Below, piece by piece: positions 1 through 5,627 of a stretch of 5,627 nucleotides of DNA. Origin of the DNA: Actinomycetota bacterium (GTDB lineage: Bacteria; Actinomycetota; Actinomycetes; Actinomycetales; Microbacteriaceae); assembly GCA_016870695.1 (NCBI GenBank), contig VGAV01000180.1:1-5627 (forward strand), read 5' to 3'. The translations under genes and the position numbers were made by a program. Within the stretch, counting starts at the first letter, position 1; each line of letters begins with the position of its first letter. The notes under the pieces were generated by a model that was not told where the DNA came from, did not search any database, and saw only the letters and a program-made list of their open reading frames with translations.

Positions 1-710
1 ACGTCAAGCCGCTCGTCCAGTTCGTCGTCTTCTTCGTCGCGCTGGGCATCTTCCTGAACCTCAACGCCTCCATCGCGTTCTACCCGATCTACATGCTCGC
101 GGGCATCACGATCGTCACCTTCTTCAACGAGGCCTTCTCCAACGGCACGCGCTCCCTCATCGACAACGCCTCCCTGATCAAGAAGATCTACCTGCCGCGG
201 GAGATGTTCCCGGTGGCGAGCGTCCTCGTCGCCGCCGTCAACACGCTTCCCCAGATCGTCGTGATCGTCGTCATCGCGCTGTTCCTCGGGTGGGCGCCGT
301 CGGCGCTGCAGCTGCTCGCCATCGTCCTCGCCCTGGTCATCGTGACGATCCTCTCCGTCGGGCTCGGGATGCTGTTCGGCTCGGTGAACGCCACGTTCCG
401 CGACGCGCAGAGCTTCGTCGAGATCATCGTCATGTGCGCCGTCTGGGCGTCGCCGGTGATGTACCGCTGGCAGATGGTCGCGGACAACGTCCCCGAGTGG
501 GTCTTCGACCTCTACCGCCTGAACCCGCTCACCCCCGCCGTCGAGCTCTTCCACTGGGGCATCTGGGCCCCTCTCGGCGGCTCGAACTCGGAACCCATGC
601 CGGGCCTGCTGACGTATGCGCTCATCGCGCTCGGCACCTCCGTGCTCGTCCTCGGCATCGGGCAGCTCGTGTTCCGTCGACTGGAGGGTCGCTTTGCCCA
701 AGATCTCTGA
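1..710 (+). CDS. Polysaccharide/teichoic-acid-type ABC exporter permease (TagG/Wzm-like), 5' partial
   Basis: Membrane subunit of an ABC-2 type exporter that would carry a lipid-linked envelope polysaccharide or teichoic-acid-like polymer across the cytoplasmic membrane. The frame is open from base 3, so the true start is off the left edge; 235 residues are visible. Family members are usually about 260-300 residues, so some tens of N-terminal residues are missing. Hydrophobic segments lie at about visible residues 4-20, 27-43, 70-97, 100-127, 138-155 and 202-225. Family-typical features are the LIKKIYLPREMFP stretch in the cytoplasmic loop after the second segment, the VNATFRDAQ turn before the fifth, and SPVMY followed by a late LNPLTP. 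The adjacent ATPase supports the call. The ATG at 93 is internal and should not be taken as the start. The exported substrate cannot be read from the sequence. The family call is firm; the substrate class is inferred from the partner ATPase. Confidence 0.9.
   Translation, partial: VKPLVQFVVFFVALGIFLNLNASIAFYPIYMLAGITIVTFFNEAFSNGTRSLIDNASLIKKIYLPREMFPVASVLVAAVNTLPQIVVIVVIALFLGWAPSALQLLAIVLALVIVTILSVGLGMLFGSVNATFRDAQSFVEIIVMCAVWASPVMYRWQMVADNVPEWVFDLYRLNPLTPAVELFHWGIWAPLGGSNSEPMPGLLTYALIALGTSVLVLGIGQLVFRRLEGRFAQDL
683..688 (+). promoter_or_regulatory. Ribosome binding site fixing the TTG start of the ABC ATPase
   Basis: GGAGGG lies five bases upstream of the TTG at 694, inside the last codons of the permease gene. 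It is the best Shine-Dalgarno match near the start of the ATPase homology and decides for TTG over the in-frame ATG at 616, which lies deep in the permease and would add residues unlike the family. Confidence 0.75.
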
Positions 711-1434
711 CCAGCGGGAGGCGAGCGTCCTCGTCGAGGGCGTCCGGAAGAACTTCAAGCTCCGTCACACGCACTCGTTCAAGGAGACCTTCGTCGCCGC
801 GGTGCGACGCAAGCCCCTGTCGACCGACTTCCGCGCGCTCGACGACGTCTCCTTCCGCATCGACGAGGGCGAGGCCGTCGCCCTGCTCGGCTATAACGGC
901 TCCGGCAAGTCGACGATGCTCAAGCTCATCTCCGGCGTCCTCAAGCCCGACGAGGGCAGCGTCATGACCCGGGGCCGGGTCGCGGGCCTCATCGAGGTCG
1001 GCGCCGGGTTCCACCCCGACCTCTCCGGCCGCGAGAACATCTTCCTCAACGCCGCCATCCTCGGCATGAGCCGCAAGGAGATCGAGGACCGCTTCGACGA
1101 GATCGTCGCCTTCAGCGAGATCGAGCAGTTCATCGACACCGAGGTGAAGCACTACTCCTCCGGGATGTTCCTGCGCCTCGCGTTCTCCGTCGCCATCCAC
1201 ACCGAGGTCGACATCCTGCTGATCGACGAGATCCTCTCGGTCGGCGACGAACCGTTCCAGCAGAAGTGCCTCGCACGCATCCGCGAGCTGCACGCGCAGG
1301 GCAAGACGCTCGTCGTGGTCAGTCACGACCTCGACATGGTCTCCGACCTCTGTGACCGCGGCATCCTGCTGCGGGACGGCAAGATCGCCTTCGACGGCAA
1401 CAGCAAGGAAGCCGTCGCCCTGATGCGCGCCTGA
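694..1434 (+). CDS. Polysaccharide/teichoic-acid-type ABC exporter ATPase (TagH/Wzt-like)
   Basis: Cytoplasmic nucleotide-binding subunit that powers the upstream permease. From the TTG at 694 it is 246 residues. Walker A is GYNGSGKST (66-74), the signature is YSSGM (154-158) followed by RLAFSVA, Walker B is DILLIDE (173-179), the D-loop area is SVGD (183-185 region), and the switch histidine is H211. The GAGFHPDLSGREN stretch (about 103-115) in the Q-loop region and the degenerate YSSGM signature are hallmarks of the polysaccharide/teichoic acid exporter subfamily. It ends soon after the ATPase core, so it has no C-terminal carbohydrate-binding domain like that of E. coli O9a Wzt. Substrate selection would then not rest on such a domain, as in TagH-type or O-antigen exporters lacking it. 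It overlaps the permease by 17 bases, which suggests coupled translation of the two subunits. The polymer exported is unknown. Confidence 0.93.
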   Translation: MPKISDQREASVLVEGVRKNFKLRHTHSFKETFVAAVRRKPLSTDFRALDDVSFRIDEGEAVALLGYNGSGKSTMLKLISGVLKPDEGSVMTRGRVAGLIEVGAGFHPDLSGRENIFLNAAILGMSRKEIEDRFDEIVAFSEIEQFIDTEVKHYSSGMFLRLAFSVAIHTEVDILLIDEILSVGDEPFQQKCLARIRELHAQGKTLVVVSHDLDMVSDLCDRGILLRDGKIAFDGNSKEAVALMRA

Positions 1435-1450
1435 CGGCGTCACCTCGAGG

Positions 1451-1484
1451 CGCGGAACTCCCCGCGCGCCACTACAGTTCCGCG
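1451..1484. terminator. Inverted repeat between convergent genes, possible bidirectional terminator
   Basis: CGCGGAACT (1451-1459) is perfectly complementary to AGTTCCGCG (1476-1484), with a 16-base loop. The structure sits across the 37-base gap between the plus-strand ATPase gene and the minus-strand glycosyltransferase gene and includes the latter's stop codon in the loop. A competing 6-bp GC-only stem is GCGCGG (1450-1455) with CCGCGC (1462-1467). No T tract follows on either strand, so it is not a classical Rho-independent terminator; U-less hairpins are often proposed as terminators in high-GC actinobacteria. The structure is seen in the sequence; its function is inferred. Confidence 0.45.
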
Positions 1485-2575
1485 TGCAGCGCCCACACCC
1501 GGTCGGCGCACGCCTCCCACTGGAATCCCTTCGCCCGGTCGCCGGCGAGCACCCGCAGCCGCTCCGCCCCCGCGCCCAATGCGTCGGACAGCACGGCACC
1601 GAGCTGGTCGGCCGAGGCGAGCGCCGCGGCATCCGCCAGCACCTCCCGGTGCACGGGGGTGTCCACCGCCACGATCGGCACGCCGACGGCGAGCGCGTCG
1701 ACCGCACGCCAGGGCCAGTCGGTGCGCGCGCAGGCGGCGACGAAAGCGTCCGCGTGCGACAGCACGGCGGCGCGGTCCCACCGGTCGAGGGAGCCGCGCG
1801 CGTGGACGCGGGACTCCGGGATGCCGGCGGCGGACGCCAGCTCCGCCACCGCGGGCTCCTCCCCCTCGGGAACGTCGAGCACGACGACAGGGCCGTCGTA
1901 GGACGCGGCAGCCACCGCGGCGAAGGCGTCCGCGAGGGAGTCGGACGGGGCGGCCCCGCCGGAGACGGCCACGAACGTCGACGGCAGATCCAGCGCGCGC
2001 AGGCGACCGACGGCGTCCGTCGGTACGCGGAGACCGGCCGCGGGTGCGCCTCCGACGACGCGCACCTTGGACGCGAACTTCGTCTTGGCCACCTCGTTCA
2101 GACGCTCCGCCATGGCGTGCGTCGGGACGACCACGGCGTCCGCGTGCTTGCCCACGCGCTTCAGGAGGGCCCGCGCGGCGAGGACCTCGGCCGTGGGGAG
2201 CTCGTCCGGCGTCTCCCAGGCCCGCAGGTCCCAGAGCGACACGACGATCTGGTGCGTCTCGTTGACCCGATCGTGACGGACGAGCGGCGCGAGCGCGGTC
2301 GGCGAGTGGATGAGCCCCTTGCCGACGCCGGCCACGACGCCCAGCTGCCAGGAGGCGGCGAGCTCGCGCCGGCGCATCGGCAGGCGCGTCTCGTCGACGA
2401 GCCCGGTCACGCCGGCGGCGTCGGCGAGTCCGGGCGCGGGCACGATCGCGGCCACGTCGCACCCGCGGGGGGCGGTGTCGACGAGGGCCTGAGCCAGGGA
2501 CGCCGACGCCTCGGCGAGGTCGCGCGAGGTCTCGGCGACGAGCTGGTCCAGCACGACGCGAAGGGTGACGGTCAC
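1472..2575 (-). CDS. GT-B fold glycosyltransferase, GT4-like, divergent active site
   Basis: Probable cytoplasmic or membrane-peripheral glycosyltransferase of 367 residues with no signal peptide or membrane segment. It looks like two Rossmann-type halves: an N-terminal half with HSPTAL (90-95), VVSLWDLRAW (111-120) and HADAVVVPT (144-152), and a C-terminal half with FVAVSGG (201-207), HADAFVAAC (274-282) and DALAVGVPIVAVDTPVHREVL (from 293). These match the layout of GT4 enzymes. By hand alignment the usual Arg/Lys pair that holds the donor diphosphate is replaced (G206, D212), and the EX7E glutamates fall at T285 and D293. It may therefore use a different donor or be weakly active or inactive. 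The GTG start at 2575 overlaps the stop of the LCP gene by four bases (GTGA), with GGAGGA nine bases upstream. It is the last gene of its operon. A role in envelope glycopolymer synthesis is inferred from its neighbours; donor and acceptor are unknown. Confidence 0.8.
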   Translation of the reverse strand: MTVTLRVVLDQLVAETSRDLAEASASLAQALVDTAPRGCDVAAIVPAPGLADAAGVTGLVDETRLPMRRRELAASWQLGVVAGVGKGLIHSPTALAPLVRHDRVNETHQIVVSLWDLRAWETPDELPTAEVLAARALLKRVGKHADAVVVPTHAMAERLNEVAKTKFASKVRVVGGAPAAGLRVPTDAVGRLRALDLPSTFVAVSGGAAPSDSLADAFAAVAAASYDGPVVVLDVPEGEEPAVAELASAAGIPESRVHARGSLDRWDRAAVLSHADAFVAACARTDWPWRAVDALAVGVPIVAVDTPVHREVLADAAALASADQLGAVLSDALGAGAERLRVLAGDRAKGFQWEACADRVWALHAEL

Positions 2576-4041
2576 GATGCGGGGTCCTCCGTGGCGGCGG
2601 GCGGGTGGAGCGTCGCCTGCACCAGCTGCTGCACGTACGCGTAGTCGGGGTCGTACTCGTCGATGCCGCCCTCGGGCGTGAGCTCCAGCGTGGTGACCGG
2701 CTGCTCCTTCGCCTTGAGCGCGAGGTCGACGAGGGTGGGCGCGATGAGGCCCTGCGGCAGGTCCGTCTCGACGATGGCCGTTCCGGCGGCCGCGACGTCC
2801 TGGAACCGGGTGAGCACGTTCTGCGGCGTGGACTGCGCGAGGATCGCCTCCTGCAGCACTCGCTGGCGCTTCATGCGGTCGAAGTCGCTCGTCGTGTACC
2901 GCGACCGGGCGTACCACTGGGCGGTGTCGCCGTCCATGTGCTGCGGGCCGGCCTCGATCCACCCGATGGCCCAGTCCTCGGCGGGCTGACCCGAGTACGC
3001 CGGGCCGCCGCCCTTGGGCAGGCGCTGCTCGACGGTGATGTCGACCCCGCCCAGCGCGTCCACGAGGGCGGCGAAGCCGTGCATGTCGATGAACACGTAG
3101 TAGGGGATCTGGATGCCGAGGATCCCCTCGGCCGCATCCTTCGTGGCCTCGACGGCCGGTGTCGAGCCGGCGCTGCGGGCGTCCGGATAGAGGGCGTCGC
3201 CGTCCTGGCAGACCTCCACCTCGGTGCGCAGCTGGTTGATGCCGCTCCCCCACCCGCACGTGGCGTTCGCGACCCCCTGGTGGCCGTTCGGGTACTTGTC
3301 CTGCATCGGCCCCGGCGCGAACGGGAAGTGCGGCATGTCGCGCGGGATGCCGGTGATCGTGGTCGCGCCCGTCTCGGCGTTGATGGAGACGACGGAGATG
3401 CTGTCGTAGCGCATCGAGTCGCGCCCCTCGCCGGAGTCCGCGCCCAGCAGGAGGATGTTGTAGTAGCCGTCCGAGGGCGGGACCACCGCCGCGGACTGCC
3501 CGAACAGATCGGCGAAGGCGTCGCGGGTCGTCCCGGCGGCCTGCGCGGCCCACGCCGCTCCCGTACCGGACAGGACGAGCAGCACGATGGAGACGACGGC
3601 GATCGCGAACCGCGCGAGGCGCCCCGTCCTGACGAGCCGCACGAGCCGGAGCGTGTCGATCGTCAGCACGATCCAGAGGACCGCGTAGCCGACGGCGGCG
3701 ACCTGGACGAGGGTGAGCGGCACCCATCGCAGCCAGGCGAGGAAGTCGGGGATGAAGGCGCCCGTGGCGATCGCGAACGTCTGGCTCGGCATGAGGACCG
3801 CGCCGAGCGCCACCAGGACCAGGACCGTCCAGAGCGCGAGAGTGGCGCCGAGTCCGAAGCGACCGAGACGACGATCGCCGGCGAGCACCTGCGCCGATCC
3901 GGGGACGAGGAAGTTCAGGAGGACGAGCCACCACCCCCGCCGTGTCATGACCTGCGGCGACCCGATATCGGGGTTGCGGAGCGGACGCTGCTCGATCACC
4001 GTCGCCCGCGTCCGCGGACGCGACGGGGCGGCCGTGCTCAC
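2572..4041 (-). CDS. LytR-CpsA-Psr (LCP) family wall-glycopolymer phosphotransferase
   Basis: LCP proteins transfer lipid-pyrophosphate-linked glycopolymers to peptidoglycan on the outer face of the membrane. This one has 489 residues. An Arg-rich cytoplasmic N-terminus (1-36) leads to hydrophobic stretches at about 37-55, 63-85, 105-128 and 145-165, then the extracellular LCP core from about 193 to 405. Core motifs seen are [13 protein letters not shown] (195-207), [11 protein letters not shown] (211-221), the catalytic-pocket GIPRDMP (231-237; R234, D235), K249, GINQL (267-271), and [14 protein letters not shown] (386-399), whose arginines bind pyrophosphate in the family. Two cysteines, C262 and C278, could form a disulfide outside the cell. 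After the core come about 85 residues with no recognisable LytR_C domain. The GTG start at 4041 overlaps the purE stop by four bases, with GAAGGA six bases upstream. The neighbouring glycosyltransferase and exporter fit a role in wall-polymer attachment; the polymer is unknown. Confidence 0.93.
   Translation of the reverse strand: MSTAAPSRPRTRATVIEQRPLRNPDIGSPQVMTRRGWWLVLLNFLVPGSAQVLAGDRRLGRFGLGATLALWTVLVLVALGAVLMPSQTFAIATGAFIPDFLAWLRWVPLTLVQVAAVGYAVLWIVLTIDTLRLVRLVRTGRLARFAIAVVSIVLLVLSGTGAAWAAQAAGTTRDAFADLFGQSAAVVPPSDGYYNILLLGADSGEGRDSMRYDSISVVSINAETGATTITGIPRDMPHFPFAPGPMQDKYPNGHQGVANATCGWGSGINQLRTEVEVCQDGDALYPDARSAGSTPAVEATKDAAEGILGIQIPYYVFIDMHGFAALVDALGGVDITVEQRLPKGGGPAYSGQPAEDWAIGWIEAGPQHMDGDTAQWYARSRYTTSDFDRMKRQRVLQEAILAQSTPQNVLTRFQDVAAAGTAIVETDLPQGLIAPTLVDLALKAKEQPVTTLELTPEGGIDEYDPDYAYVQQLVQATLHPPAATEDPAS
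2585..2590 (-). promoter_or_regulatory. Ribosome binding site of the glycosyltransferase gene
   Basis: On the minus strand GGAGGA lies nine bases upstream of the GTG start at 2575, within the end of the LCP coding region. It supports the GTG as the start, although the frame stays open upstream for more than 1.3 kb. That upstream extension overlaps the LCP gene and does not resemble a glycosyltransferase. Confidence 0.7.
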
Positions 4042-4553
4042 AGGGAGTCCTTCAGCCGGCGGTTCTTGTCCTCGACCTGCCCCTCGAGGTCGCGCGCGTA
4101 CGCCTCGACGCGCTCCGCGGTCTCGGCGTCGGCGGCACCCAGGATGCGGACGGCCAGCAGACCCGCGTTCTTCGCGCCGTTGATCGACACGGTGGCCACC
4201 GGGATGCCGGCGGGCATCTGCACGATGCTGAGGAGGGAGTCCAGTCCGTCCAGCGTCGACAGCTGCACCGGCACGCCGATCACGGGCAGGGCGGTGACCG
4301 AGGCCAGCATGCCCGGGAGGTGCGCGGCGCCGCCGGCCCCCGCGATGACGGCGCGCAGGCCGCGCTGTCGGGCCTCGCGGCCGTAGCGGATGAGCTTGTC
4401 GGGCGTGCGGTGGGCCGACACGACCTCGACCTCGTGCGGGATGCCGAACTCGGTGAGGATCTGCGAGGCGTCGCTCATCACGCGCCAGTCGGAGTCGGAG
4501 CCCATGACGACGCCGACCACGGGCGTCTCGGAGGAATGCAGCGGTCGGGTCAC
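4038..4553 (-). CDS. purE: N5-carboxyaminoimidazole ribonucleotide mutase (class I PurE)
   Basis: Cytoplasmic enzyme of purine synthesis that rearranges N5-CAIR, the product of PurK, to CAIR. Its 171 residues are a normal length for a single-domain class I PurE. Visible motifs are GSDSDW (18-23) at the phosphate-binding start, SAHRTP (46-51) with the catalytic histidine H48 (equivalent to E. coli H45), [11 protein letters not shown] (72-82), PVIGVPVQ (90-97) and the C-terminal substrate-loop region [14 protein letters not shown] (125-138). The presence of purK just upstream agrees with the mutase type rather than the CO2-using class II enzyme. The GTG start at 4553 has only a weak Shine-Dalgarno match, and the 11 residues before the first strand are similar to the lead in E. 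coli PurE. An internal GTG at codon 12 is possible but would clip that lead. The 3' end overlaps the LCP gene by four bases, so purine and wall genes are coupled here. Confidence 0.96.
   Translation of the reverse strand: MTRPLHSSETPVVGVVMGSDSDWRVMSDASQILTEFGIPHEVEVVSAHRTPDKLIRYGREARQRGLRAVIAGAGGAAHLPGMLASVTALPVIGVPVQLSTLDGLDSLLSIVQMPAGIPVATVSINGAKNAGLLAVRILGAADAETAERVEAYARDLEGQVEDKNRRLKDSL
4048..4053 (-). promoter_or_regulatory. Ribosome binding site of the LCP gene
   Basis: GAAGGA on the minus strand, six bases upstream of the GTG start at 4041 and inside the last codons of purE. It supports the GTG start over the in-frame ATG at residue 32, which would remove most of the basic N-terminal tail. 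Confidence 0.65.
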
Positions 4554-4608
4554 CGGTCCAGGGTAGGGCGGGTCGCTGGAAGAAGCCGGAACGGCGCGCA
4601 GCGGCCCG
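4554..4608 (-). other. purK-purE intergenic gap with weak dyad
   Basis: This 55-base gap is the longest non-coding stretch in the window. It holds a short hairpin, GCCG (4585-4588) with CGGC (4592-4595) around a GAA loop, flanked by CGCTG (4574-4578) and CAGCG (4599-4603), with unpaired bases between. In a GC-rich context this is weak. I see no -10/-35 pair and no clear regulator site, so co-transcription of purK and purE is the simplest reading. Confidence 0.35.
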
Positions 4609-5627
4609 TCAGTCGAACAGCGCGGCGGCCGCCCGCCCCTCGTAGACCACGTCGTCGAGGTCGTCGCCGACGACGTTCACGTGCCCGACCTTGCGCCCGG
4701 GGCGGGGCGCCTTGCCGTAGGTGTGGATCTTGGCCGTCGGGTGCGCCGCCATCGCCGACGCGAAGCGGTCGTCCATGCCGCCCTCCGTCGGACCGCCGAG
4801 GATGTTGATCATCACGGACCACGGGGCCGTGGCATCCGTCGCCCCGAGGGGCAGGTCGAGCACCGCGCGGACGTGCTGCTCGAACTGGCTCGTGACCGCT
4901 CCGTCCTGCGTCCAGTGGCCGCTGTTGTGCGGGCGCATCGCGAGCTCGTTGACGAGGATGCGCTCGTCGGCGGTCTCGAAGAGCTCGACGGCGAGCATGC
5001 CGGTGACGCCGAGTCCCTCGGCGACGGCGACGCCGATCTCCGCCGCCGCCCGACGCAGGCGCTCGCTCGCGCGCGGGGCGGGGGCGATGACCTCCGCGCA
5101 GACGCCGTCGCGCTGCACCGTCTCGACGACCGGGTAGACCCGCACCTCGCCCGACGGGCGGCGGGCGACCTGCTGCGCGAGCTCGCGCGTGAAGTCGACC
5201 AGCTCCTCGACGAGGAGCCGGCCGCCGTTGGCGTCCTCGGCCAGTGCCGCGAACCAGTCGTCGGCCTCGGTGGCGGCCGAGACGACGCGGACGCCCTTGC
5301 CGTCGTAGCCGCCGCGCGGGGTCTTCACCACGGCGCGTCCGCCGTGCGCGTCGAGGAACTCCTGCAGCTCCCCCGCGTCGGCGACGGCGGCCCAGTCGGG
5401 CTGCGGCATCCCGAGCTCGCTCATCCGGCGGCGCATGACGAGCTTGTCCTGCGCGACGCCCAGGGGCGCCGGACCGGGGTGGACCGCGACGCCGGCGTCG
5501 ACGAGGGCCGCCAGCACGTCCTGCGGGACGTGCTCGTGGTCGAACGTGATCACGTCGACCTCGCGGGCGAAGGCGAGGACGGTCTCGGCGTCGCGGTAGT
5601 CGCCGACGGCCGTGGCGGCGAGCGCCG
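4609..5627 (-). CDS. purK: N5-carboxyaminoimidazole ribonucleotide synthase (PurK), 5' partial
   Basis: ATP-grasp enzyme that makes N5-CAIR from AIR, bicarbonate and ATP, feeding PurE. The frame runs open to the right edge, so the start is outside; 338 residues are visible and roughly 40-50 N-terminal ones, including the glycine-rich GGGQLG-type loop, are missing. The GTG at 5551-5553 is an internal valine: the residues before it ([10 protein letters not shown], then FAREVD) continue the family pattern into [11 protein letters not shown]. Further motifs, in visible numbering, are [10 protein letters not shown] (59-68), the ATP-grasp loop [11 protein letters not shown] (101-111), [10 protein letters not shown] (140-149), the metal-binding region GMLAVELF and [19 protein letters not shown] (about 209-243), and the C-terminal [19 protein letters not shown] (299-317). 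The purK-purE order and 55-base spacing support one transcript. The end of the protein looks complete. Confidence 0.96.
   Translation of the reverse strand, partial: ALAATAVGDYRDAETVLAFAREVDVITFDHEHVPQDVLAALVDAGVAVHPGPAPLGVAQDKLVMRRRMSELGMPQPDWAAVADAGELQEFLDAHGGRAVVKTPRGGYDGKGVRVVSAATEADDWFAALAEDANGGRLLVEELVDFTRELAQQVARRPSGEVRVYPVVETVQRDGVCAEVIAPAPRASERLRRAAAEIGVAVAEGLGVTGMLAVELFETADERILVNELAMRPHNSGHWTQDGAVTSQFEQHVRAVLDLPLGATDATAPWSVMINILGGPTEGGMDDRFASAMAAHPTAKIHTYGKAPRPGRKVGHVNVVGDDLDDVVYEGRAAAALFD

Noticed and set aside
1443..1450. 8-bp palindrome CCTCGAGG just after the ATPase stop
   Set aside because: It is a single short palindrome in GC-rich DNA with no second copy or spacing suggesting an operator.
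622..1707. 361-codon minus-strand open frame opposite the ABC ATPase
   Set aside because: It is antisense to a gene with intact Walker A, signature and Walker B motifs, and its product has no recognisable features.
1746..2148. Repeated 12-mer GCGTCCGCGTGC in the glycosyltransferase gene (near 1746 and 2137)
   Set aside because: Both copies encode the HADA stretch that recurs in the equivalent strand of each Rossmann half of a GT-B enzyme, with the same favoured codons. It reflects protein architecture, not a DNA repeat element.
2576..3934. Same-frame upstream extension of the glycosyltransferase through most of the LCP gene, which would suggest an 820-residue protein
   Set aside because: The extension reads as Arg/Ala/Gly-rich low-complexity sequence in a different frame from the clear LCP protein. 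A good ribosome binding site and GTG mark the real start at 2575.
2605..4386. 593-codon open frame on the plus strand opposite the LCP and purE genes
   Set aside because: Its product is rich in Arg, Gly, Val and Asp with no domain-like pattern, and it lies opposite two confidently identified genes. Long antisense frames are expected in DNA of this GC content.
4550..4822. Short minus-strand frame across the purK end and the purK-purE gap
   Set aside because: It overlaps purK coding sequence in another frame, is Arg/Gly/Pro-rich and has no supporting signal; it is not a separate small gene.
5551..5553. GTG as a possible purK start
   Set aside because: The residues upstream in the same frame continue the PurK family pattern to the window edge, so this codon is an internal valine.

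Overview
The window is dense, high-GC DNA (roughly 70% by eye) with very little non-coding sequence, GTG/TTG starts and 4-base gene overlaps. Together with the protein sequences (actinobacterial-type PurK and PurE, an LCP wall-polymer ligase, a TagGH-type exporter) it points to a chromosomal segment of an actinobacterium, most likely Microbacteriaceae such as Microbacterium. The genus is inferred from general likeness and was not tested by a search.

Layout. The plus strand (1-1434) carries the end of a two-gene polysaccharide/teichoic-acid-type ABC exporter: a permease cut by the left edge, then its ATPase, which starts at a TTG inside the permease gene. The minus strand (right edge to 1472) carries four genes read right to left: purK (start beyond the right edge), purE, an LCP-family phosphotransferase, and a GT-B glycosyltransferase. 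purK and purE are 55 bases apart. purE/LCP and LCP/glycosyltransferase each overlap by four bases (GTGA), so the last three genes look translationally coupled in one operon. The two units converge at 1435-1471, where a 9-bp inverted repeat spans both gene ends.

How the genes fit together. PurK and PurE turn AIR into CAIR in purine synthesis. The other four genes suit assembly of a cell-envelope glycopolymer: the exporter moves a lipid-linked polymer across the membrane, the LCP protein transfers it to peptidoglycan outside, and the glycosyltransferase may add sugars in the cytoplasm. That they serve the same polymer is inference from proximity. The promoters of both units lie outside the window.

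I found no RNA gene, mobile element, CRISPR array, origin or clearly novel system. The points most worth a second look are the glycosyltransferase, which by eye lacks the usual GT4 donor-binding and EX7E residues, and the unusual multi-segment membrane anchor of the LCP protein.
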